Source of the DNA: Blattabacterium cuenoti
Lineage (GTDB): Bacteria > Bacteroidota > Bacteroidia > Flavobacteriales > Blattabacteriaceae
Direction of reading: 5' to 3'
DNA length: 64,000 nt
Assembly: GCF_014251375.1 (NCBI RefSeq)
Contig: NZ_CP059187.1
Location: forward strand, 425,810 to 489,809
Shown here: piece after piece, positions 58,452 to 64,000 of the stretch
How the letters are laid out: every line of letters starts with the position of its first letter
How positions within the stretch are numbered: the stretch's first letter is position 1
Notes under the pieces: model-generated
The model's database searches: none
What the model saw: only the letters and a program-made list of their open reading frames with translations
Told to the model about the DNA's origin: nothing
Made by a program: the position numbers and the translations under genes

Positions 58452-59930
58452 TCAATTATTATTTTTTCTACTATAATTGAAATAATTCGGAGATTCTTTT
58501 GTAATACTGACACTATGAGGATGATTTTCTTTTAGACCAGAATTAGTAATCCTAACAAATTTTCCAGTTTTGATTAATTCTTTAATTGTAGAAACTCCAC
58601 AATATCCCATTCCAGAACGTAGCCCTCCACAAATTTGATAAAGAACATCTTTCATTTTTCCTTTATAAGGAACTTTTGCTTCTATTCCTTCTGGAACAAA
58701 CTTTTTATTTAGTTGAAAATAACGATCTTTACTGCCTCTTTTCATGGCAACTAAAGATCCCATTCCAACATATGTTTTAAACTTTCTTCCCTGAAATATA
58801 ATTTCTTCTCCTGGAGCTTCATCTGTTCCCGCAAAAAGACTTCCAATCATAACAGAACTAGCCCCCGCAGCAATAGCTTTTACTACATCTCCTGAATATC
58901 TGATTCCTCCATCAGAAATTACATTTACATTTCTTGTTTTAGCATATTCATATACATCATTTATAGCAGTAATTTGAGGCATTCCAACACCAGCTATAAC
59001 TCTTGTAGTACAAATAGACCCGGATCCGATACCTACTTTTAAAATAGTGGCGCCAGCATCTATCAAATCCTTTGCCGCTTTCATAGTCACAATATTTCCA
59101 GCTAGTAATGCGATATCTGGATAAGATTTTCTAATCAATTTTATCATTTTCAATATGCTAGAGGAATGGCCATGAGCTGAATCTATAGCTATAAAATCCA
59201 CACCTATTTTTACTAAAGATTCGACTCTATCCAAAGTATTTTTATCTATTCCTACAGATGCACCTACACGTAAACGACCTTTAGAATCTTTGCATGCGTT
59301 GGGATATTCTATTAAATTATCAATATCTCTAATTGTAATCAAACCTACCAATTTTTTGTTATCATCTACAATAGGTAATTTTTCTATTCTTTCTCTCAAA
59401 AGAATTTTTTTTGCTTCCTCTAAAGTAATACTTCTTTTAGAAGTTATCAATTTTTCTTTTGTCATAACATCTTCTACTAAAGAATCTAAATCTAGACGAT
59501 ATTTAATATCTCTACGAGTAATAATTCCAATTAAAAAGTTATCTTTTTCAATTACAGGAAGTCCTGAAATATGGTATCTTTTCATAAGATATTGCGCATG
59601 TCTAAGTGTTGAGTTTCTAGAAAGAGTGATAGGATCATCTATCATTCCACTATCACTTCTTTTTACTCTATAAACTTCTTCTAATTGATTTTTTATATTC
59701 ATATTCTTATGAATAATTCCGATTCCACCTTCTCTTGCTATGGAAATTGCAAGAGAAGATTCAGTGACTGTATCCATTGCAGCGCTTAATATAGGGATAT
59801 TCAGAGTAATATCAAACGTTAAACAAGTTTTAAGAGAAACTTCTGATGGATGAATAGAAGAATAAGATGGAACTAGTAAAACATCATCAAAAGTTAAAGC
59901 TTCTTTTAAAATTTTTTTCTTTAAAGACAT
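58452..59930 (-). CDS. guaB: IMP dehydrogenase
   Basis: GuaB oxidises IMP to XMP, the committed step to GTP. I start at the ATG at 59930 ([19 protein letters not shown]), giving 492 residues; the longer open frame to 59984 has no family match. Two CBS domains (about 95-210) are inserted in the barrel, with [18 protein letters not shown] and [18 protein letters not shown]. The catalytic Cys lies in GSICTTRVI near residue 307 and the flap follows. The gene is single, convergent with tRNA-Leu. Confidence 0.96.
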   Translation of the reverse strand: MSLKKKILKEALTFDDVLLVPSYSSIHPSEVSLKTCLTFDITLNIPILSAAMDTVTESSLAISIAREGGIGIIHKNMNIKNQLEEVYRVKRSDSGMIDDPITLSRNSTLRHAQYLMKRYHISGLPVIEKDNFLIGIITRRDIKYRLDLDSLVEDVMTKEKLITSKRSITLEEAKKILLRERIEKLPIVDDNKKLVGLITIRDIDNLIEYPNACKDSKGRLRVGASVGIDKNTLDRVESLVKIGVDFIAIDSAHGHSSSILKMIKLIRKSYPDIALLAGNIVTMKAAKDLIDAGATILKVGIGSGSICTTRVIAGVGMPQITAINDVYEYAKTRNVNVISDGGIRYSGDVVKAIAAGASSVMIGSLFAGTDEAPGEEIIFQGRKFKTYVGMGSLVAMKRGSKDRYFQLNKKFVPEGIEAKVPYKGKMKDVLYQICGGLRSGMGYCGVSTIKELIKTGKFVRITNSGLKENHPHSVSITKESPNYFNYSRKNNN

Positions 59931-60028
59931 AATTATTGAATTTTTTTCTAAAAATATATAAATTTGTCTAGTTGAATTTATCATACACTAAATGTAATAG
60001 TCTTATCTTTAGAAAAAAGAAAATGTCA

Positions 60029-60063
60029 GAACTGTTTTAACAGTTCATATAGTCTATGACTAT
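60029..60063. promoter_or_regulatory. Two adjacent inverted repeats upstream of guaB and of the small lipoprotein gene
   Basis: GAACTGTT-TT-AACAGTTC (60029-60046) and ATAGTC-TAT-GACTAT (60049-60063) stand two bases apart in the 221-base spacer between the divergent guaB and lipoprotein genes. Both are perfect. They could be operators or transcript structures. No riboswitch fold is recognised. Confidence 0.35.
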
Positions 60064-60106
60064 GAAGAAAAGACTAAGGAGTGATATATTTTATCATTTT
60101 TTTATA

Positions 60107-60114
60107 TAAATTTG
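60107..60114 (+). promoter_or_regulatory. Possible -7 promoter element of the small lipoprotein gene
   Basis: TAAATTTG fits TAnnTTTG and lies 37 bases before the ATG at 60152. A -33 TTG is not obvious at the expected distance. Confidence 0.38.
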
Positions 60115-60151
60115 CCCAGAATATGTTATAACTGAAATAATATTATTGATT

Positions 60152-60427
60152 ATGATGAAAAAATTAAGAATTACTGTTACTACTATCTTGTTAGCGGTTT
60201 TTTTATTGATAACAAGTAGTTGTAATAACAAATCTAAAAACGACAATACTTCTACTACAACAGAAGAGGAGAAAACAGCTAATAATGAGAATCAAACAAA
60301 TTCCACAAATCCGACTCCCCCTTCTGCTTCAGAGGAATCCTCAAAAACTGAGGGTGAAGATACTTCTTCTACATCCAATGATAAAGAAAAGATCGCACCT
60401 TCTGAAGAAAATGAAAAGAGTAAATAA
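60152..60427 (+). CDS. Small Ser/Thr/Glu-rich lipoprotein of unknown function
   Basis: A 91-residue protein with a signal peptide and lipobox: basic MMKKLR start, hydrophobic TILLAVFLLI, then TSSC with Cys24 as the lipidated residue. The mature part is low complexity, rich in Ser, Thr, Asn, Glu and Lys with no fold that I recognise, for example TSTTTEEEKTANNENQ. The ATG pair at 60152/60155 is preferred over the TTG at 60146. It is probably exposed on the periplasmic or outer face through lipid attachment. No family can be named. It stands alone, with a terminator 135 bases downstream. Confidence 0.7.
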   Translation: MMKKLRITVTTILLAVFLLITSSCNNKSKNDNTSTTTEEEKTANNENQTNSTNPTPPSASEESSKTEGEDTSSTSNDKEKIAPSEENEKSK

Positions 60428-60561
60428 TCAAATATAAGTAGAGTAGTATTTATATTTTTTTTTTTTTTTTGTTTGTTAGTTAGTGTAATGAGTGAATGTT
60501 TTATGATGTATGATGTTAGAAGATTAGAAGAGTAGATAAGTAAGTAAGTTAAGTAGAGTAG

Positions 60562-60604
60562 TATCAAAAAAGAGGGGATTTTGAATGTTCTCCCTTTTTT
60601 GATA
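60562..60604. terminator. Bidirectional terminator between the lipoprotein gene and rplS
   Basis: TATCAAAAAAG (60562-60572) pairs with CTTTTTTGATA (60594-60604); with one bulged A the stem extends by several G-C pairs (GGGGA opposite TCTCC). It lies at the convergent 3' ends. The 130 bases before it are purine-rich simple sequence with two copies of a 15-bp repeat. Confidence 0.65.
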
Positions 60605-60967
60605 TTATTTTCTATTTTTTTCTTCTTTGCTCTTTACTCTTGCTTTTTTTCCTCTAAGAAATCTAAAATAATAAATTTTTGATCTTCTTACTTTTCCTTT
60701 TTTATTTAATTCTATTTTTTTTATGCTGGGTTGGTTAAAAATAAATGTTCTTTCTATTCCTATTTCTCCACTCATTTTTCGAACAGTAAAAGTTTTTGTT
60801 AATCCTTTTCCTTGTTTTTTTATCACTATCCCCTTAAAAGATTGTATTCTTTTTTTTTCTCCCTCTTTAATCTCAAAAAAAACTGTTACAGTATCTCCAG
60901 AACTAAATAAAGGAAAATCATTTTTATTAATAAATTTACTTTCTATATATTTAACTAAATTTAACAT
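60605..60967 (-). CDS. rplS: 50S ribosomal protein L19
   Basis: L19 lies at the 30S-50S interface. The 120 residues carry FPLFSSGDTVTVFFEIKEGEKKRIQSFKG, GIGIERTFIFNQPSIKKIEL-type motif (EIGIERTF) and KVRRSKIYYFRFLRGKKARVKSK, all typical. The start is ATG at 60967. glmM lies upstream by 19 bases on the same strand, so the two may be co-transcribed. Confidence 0.95.
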   Translation of the reverse strand: MLNLVKYIESKFINKNDFPLFSSGDTVTVFFEIKEGEKKRIQSFKGIVIKKQGKGLTKTFTVRKMSGEIGIERTFIFNQPSIKKIELNKKGKVRRSKIYYFRFLRGKKARVKSKEEKNRK

Positions 60968-60986
60968 ATATTGAATGTATTAAAAA

Positions 60987-62387
60987 TTAAAAATTTTTTA
61001 TTTCAGATATAATTTTTTTTGCTAAAAATTCTGCTCTTTTCTTTGATCTGCTTTCTGTATAAATTCGAATAATATTTTCAGTTTTAGATTTTCTTACATG
61101 AATCCATTCATTATTATTTATGAAATAAATCTTAATTCCATCATTAAGATCTATCTTTTCTTTTTTATATTTTTTTTTCATTATTTCTAAAAATATTTTT
61201 ATTTTTTGATCAGAAGAAAATCGAATTTTTTTCTTTGACATAAAATAATTAGGATATTTTTTTCTCAATTCAGTTAATGGAATTTTAGAAAGTCCCGCAA
61301 CATGAGTCAAAAATAAAGCTATTCCTACTAATGCATCTCTTCCATAACGTAAATCTGGGTAAATAATCCCTCCATTTCCTTCTCCTCCAATCACTGCATG
61401 AACTTCCTTCATTTTTTTTACAACATGTACTTCTCCTACAGAGGTGGGGTAATAAGGAACTCCTTTATAAAAAGATAAATCTTTCAATGCATGAGAAGAA
61501 GATAAAGTAGAAACAATAGGCCCTGATTTATTTTTTAAGATATAATCCGCAATAGATACTAAAGTATATTCTTCTCCAAAAAAATTTCCATTTTCACAAA
61601 TAAATACAACACGATCTACATCTGGATCTACAGATATTCCTAAATCAGCTTGTATTTCCGGTACTTTTTGACAGATTTCTTTCAAATTTCTTTCAATAGG
61701 TTCAGGATTGTGAACAAAATCTCCATGAGGATTACAATACATTTTTACTATTACTTTAACTCCTAAAGATTTTAAAAGAATAGGAATAGCTATTCCTCCT
61801 GTAGAATTTATACCATCTACTACAATTTTGAATTGAGCTTTTTTAATCATTTCTACATCTACCAATGGTAAAGAAAGAATAGTCTTTATATGTTTTTGAA
61901 CATAATTTTTTCTGTAGTAATGATTTCCTAATTGATGAGATGAAACAAAATGAAAATGTTCCTTGTCTACTAAACAGAGTAATTTTTGGAAATCTTTTTC
62001 AGATAAAAACTCCCCTTGAGAATTGAATATTTTTAACCCATTCCAATTTTTTGGATTATGGCTTGCAGTTAACATAATCCCTCCATCTGCTTTTTCATTC
62101 ATTACAGCTATTCCAACAGTTGGAGTTGTAGATAATCCAATATCAATCACATCTATTCCAAAACTTTGAAAGGTGATAATTAAAAATTTTTGAAATATGA
62201 ATGAAGTAGTCCGACCATCTCTTCCTAATACTATTAAATACTTATCTTTCCTTTTTTTTTTATATTTTTTCCTCATCCAAAAAACATATCCTGCAGAGAT
62301 TTTCATTATTTCTATAGGAGATAAACTTTCTCCATATTTTCCTCTCAAAGTTCCTCTTATTCCAGATGAAGATTTTACAAGTGTCAA
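60987..62387 (-). CDS. glmM: Phosphoglucosamine mutase (GlmM type)
   Basis: A phosphohexomutase of the alpha-D family, expected to make glucosamine-1-phosphate for peptidoglycan and LPS. The phosphoserine motif TASHNP lies near residue 104, the metal loop DPDVDR near 245 and the sugar-binding GGEGNGG near 330. The Bacteroidetes GlmM is close to phosphomannomutase, so substrate choice is by context: 466 residues, one copy, and SSGIRGTLRG at the start. It lies between the FtsX-type permease and rplS. Confidence 0.88.
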   Translation of the reverse strand: MTLVKSSSGIRGTLRGKYGESLSPIEIMKISAGYVFWMRKKYKKKRKDKYLIVLGRDGRTTSFIFQKFLIITFQSFGIDVIDIGLSTTPTVGIAVMNEKADGGIMLTASHNPKNWNGLKIFNSQGEFLSEKDFQKLLCLVDKEHFHFVSSHQLGNHYYRKNYVQKHIKTILSLPLVDVEMIKKAQFKIVVDGINSTGGIAIPILLKSLGVKVIVKMYCNPHGDFVHNPEPIERNLKEICQKVPEIQADLGISVDPDVDRVVFICENGNFFGEEYTLVSIADYILKNKSGPIVSTLSSSHALKDLSFYKGVPYYPTSVGEVHVVKKMKEVHAVIGGEGNGGIIYPDLRYGRDALVGIALFLTHVAGLSKIPLTELRKKYPNYFMSKKKIRFSSDQKIKIFLEIMKKKYKKEKIDLNDGIKIYFINNNEWIHVRKSKTENIIRIYTESRSKKRAEFLAKKIISEIKNF

Positions 62388-62439
62388 AAAAATAAATTTT
62401 TATGATTCAAAAATACAAAATTAAATTTTTAGATTGAAT

Positions 62440-63681
62440 TTATTCAAATTCTATCACTTTGGTGATCGTAATTTTATTCAAAATAAAAAAACAAGTAAAA
62501 AACGTAGTCAAAATACATGTAAGAATAATTGATAAATTAATAAGGAAAATATGAGTTATATTCAAGTAAATAGGAACAAAATCCATGTAATATTGCGTTT
62601 TATTTAATGAAAGTATTCTAAACTTTTTTTGTAAAATTAAAAAAGAAATTCCAATACTATTTCCTATTATCAAAGAAGGAGTTAAAATTTCCATCATATA
62701 ATATAAAAAAATCTTATGAATTGTTTTATTATCAGAACCTATAGTTTTTAAAATTCCTATAGTTTTCATTCGTTCCAAAATGAGTATTAAAAGAAATACT
62801 ATTATATTAATAATGACAGATACAAAAACTACAAAACTAATAACAAAAATATTGACATTAAAAATATGAATCCATTTTAAAATATTATCGTGAAATTTAT
62901 CGTAAATAGTTTCAACCATAAAATTTTTTGAAACTTTATGTAGAATTTCTTTTTTAACAGAATCCATTTTTTTCTGATCAATAGAAGATAAAAAAAATTC
63001 TACCCCCTCTATCAGATCTTCATTCCAATTTTTTATATTCTGTATGTGTTTCATATCACCAATAATATAAACATTGTCAAATTCTGAAATTCCGGTATCG
63101 TATAATCCAGATACATAAAATTTTTTAGAAAAAAAGAAAGGAATTCCTCCTTTTTTTAGAAAAAAAAAATTTACTCTAAAAAAAGAACCAACATTTAATC
63201 CTAATAAAATGGAATTTTTTTTAGATAAAATAACTTCTGAATTAGAAAAAATACTTTTTCTAATCCTTGAAAAGGATCCTTTAATTAAAAATTTTTTAAA
63301 AAAAACAGGGTTATAATCTTTTTCAGATAATCCTCTAAATACAAATTTTTCTACATTTTCATTTTCAACAATTATCACATTACTTTCAGAAAAAGTATGA
63401 ATATGACTAATAATAGAAGAATTTTTGAATGAAAATTTATTCAATAAAATTGATACTTCTTTTGTTGTATTAGAAAATGGGATTTTTTTTTTAACCAAAA
63501 TTTGCCCTCTAATATTCAAGAATTTTTTCTTTATAACTTCTTTAAAACCAAATCCTATAGAAAAAGTTAGAAGAGTTATAATAACACTAAATGCTATTGT
63601 AATTTTAGTTATTGTTACAATTGTATTTAGTTCCCCCTTTCTCAAAATGGTATTTCTGAAAAAAAACCATTCAAAATTCAA
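62440..63681 (-). CDS. FtsX-family ABC transporter permease (LolC/LolE-like)
   Basis: A permease with one N-terminal membrane helix (about 25-46), a large periplasmic domain (about 50-265) and three C-terminal helices (about 275-300, 325-350, 375-400), the MacB/FtsX/LolC layout. In Bacteroidetes such proteins are named LolC/E-like and may take part in lipoprotein sorting, but the ATPase partner is not in this window. The 413 residues are full length. The C-terminal GILKTIGSDNKTIHKIF is the conserved coupling segment. The gene upstream is the repeat-bearing frame, 23 bases away. Confidence 0.8.
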   Translation of the reverse strand: MNFEWFFFRNTILRKGELNTIVTITKITIAFSVIITLLTFSIGFGFKEVIKKKFLNIRGQILVKKKIPFSNTTKEVSILLNKFSFKNSSIISHIHTFSESNVIIVENENVEKFVFRGLSEKDYNPVFFKKFLIKGSFSRIRKSIFSNSEVILSKKNSILLGLNVGSFFRVNFFFLKKGGIPFFFSKKFYVSGLYDTGISEFDNVYIIGDMKHIQNIKNWNEDLIEGVEFFLSSIDQKKMDSVKKEILHKVSKNFMVETIYDKFHDNILKWIHIFNVNIFVISFVVFVSVIINIIVFLLILILERMKTIGILKTIGSDNKTIHKIFLYYMMEILTPSLIIGNSIGISFLILQKKFRILSLNKTQYYMDFVPIYLNITHIFLINLSIILTCILTTFFTCFFILNKITITKVIEFE

Positions 63682-63704
63682 TCTATTTTCAAAATTAATA
63701 GTTC

Positions 63705-64000
63705 TTAAAAAGAAGAAAAATTATCCTCATCTGTTATGAGAGGATCCTTAAAATCAATAAGATATTCATATAAAAAAGACTTTTCTTCTACAAAAAGACT
63801 TTCTTTATCTAGAATATTTTTTTGATAGTCTTCTTCCCAAGAAGACATTTTTTTTTCTTCAAAATCCATAAACTTGGATTGACTTTCTTTATCTAGAATA
63901 TTTTTTTGATAGTCTTCTTCCCAAGAAGACATTTTTTTTTCTTCAAAATCCATAAACTTGGATTGACTTTCTTTATCTAGAATATTTTTTTGATAGTCTT
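63705..64000 (-). CDS. C-terminal end of an unidentified protein with perfect 28-residue tandem repeats (cut by window edge)
   Basis: The frame ends with a stop at 63705 and stays open to the window edge, so its start is not seen. The final 30 residues are unique (FVEEKSFLYEYLIDF and on to EDNFSSF). Before them, 28-residue units with the core MDFEEKKMSSWEEDYQKN repeat exactly, with at least two full copies plus 12 codons. The protein is acidic and helix-prone. No family is recognised. In many Flavobacteriia the gene before the LolC-like permease is rbfA, so a C-terminally extended RbfA is possible, but nothing visible proves it. Confidence 0.6.
   Translation of the reverse strand, partial: DYQKNILDKESQSKFMDFEEKKMSSWEEDYQKNILDKESQSKFMDFEEKKMSSWEEDYQKNILDKESLFVEEKSFLYEYLIDFKDPLITDEDNFSSF
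63797..64000. repeat. 84-bp perfect direct tandem repeat, at least 2.4 copies
   Basis: Copies begin at 63797, 63881 and 63965 and are identical, including homopolymer runs of 7 T and 9 T. The period of 84 is a multiple of 3, so the reading frame is kept, and of 7. The array continues past the window edge. There are no spacers between copies, so it is not CRISPR-like. Confidence 0.95.

Noticed and set aside
63797..64000. CRISPR-like array
   Set aside because: Repeats are 84 bp and directly adjacent with no spacers, and keep a reading frame; there are no cas genes in the window.

Overview
The window is very A+T-rich, with long poly(A)/poly(T) runs, short spacers and no transposons, phage genes, CRISPR array or rRNA. 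The protein families and the gene order (miaB, sigma-54 activator, lptE, secG, groES, groEL; tRNA-Thr/Tyr/Gly/Thr, tuf, tRNA-Trp, secE, nusG, rplKAJL, rpoBC) are those of Flavobacteriia. The long NusB, the THX ribosomal protein, the Bacteroidetes omega-like subunit, the PUR-type protein and TAnnTTTG promoter elements agree with that. Together with the extreme base composition and a gene set reduced to housekeeping functions, this points to a Flavobacteriales insect endosymbiont, most like Blattabacterium (cockroach fat body). The genus is an inference; no rRNA is present to test it.

Layout. 1-5.7 kb: yidC (cut by the window edge), pyrG, the SRP RNA, clpX, obg, adk. 5.8-12.5 kb: lpd, a small transaldolase, the omega-like subunit with bamD and ferritin, dapA, an RRM protein and pncB. 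12.6-18.8 kb: miaB, a sigma-54 activator, lptE, secG and groESL, with a good -24/-12 promoter match before groES. 18.8-29.6 kb: kdsC, a PUR-like protein, an ABC exporter, nusB, yajC, coaE, THX, a membrane zinc peptidase, a type II NADH dehydrogenase, two menaquinone-type genes, idi, a QueD/PTPS protein and gcvT. 29.6-38.1 kb: a MATE transporter, a DEAD-box helicase, aroC, miaA, tRNA-Val, folC, glnS. 38.1-51.0 kb: the transcription/translation operon on the minus strand, from four tRNAs and tuf to rpoC. 51.0-64.0 kb: lspA, a DksA-like protein, ileS, mutS, two tRNAs, guaB, a small lipoprotein, rplS, glmM, an FtsX-type permease, and an open reading frame with perfect 84-bp tandem repeats that runs off the right edge.

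The genes serve gene expression, protein folding and export, envelope upkeep (bamD, lptE, lspA, yidC, glmM, kdsC, the exporter and the permease), respiration and quinone synthesis, one-carbon and folate metabolism, and lysine/peptidoglycan precursor supply (dapA).

The most interesting points are: (1) a GG-N10-GC sigma-54-type promoter before groES, 1.2 kb downstream of a sigma-54 activator gene that lacks a receiver domain; (2) the 28-residue perfect tandem repeat at the right end; (3) idi, whose only nearby ATG is out of frame across a 10-A run; (4) miaA, which has no ATG/GTG/TTG start and whose 3' end runs into the antisense strand of tRNA-Val; (5) lptE, whose tail is a trinucleotide microsatellite with an apparent frame switch at the stop; (6) a BamD without a lipobox cysteine. 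All spacers without a gene are shorter than 300 bases.
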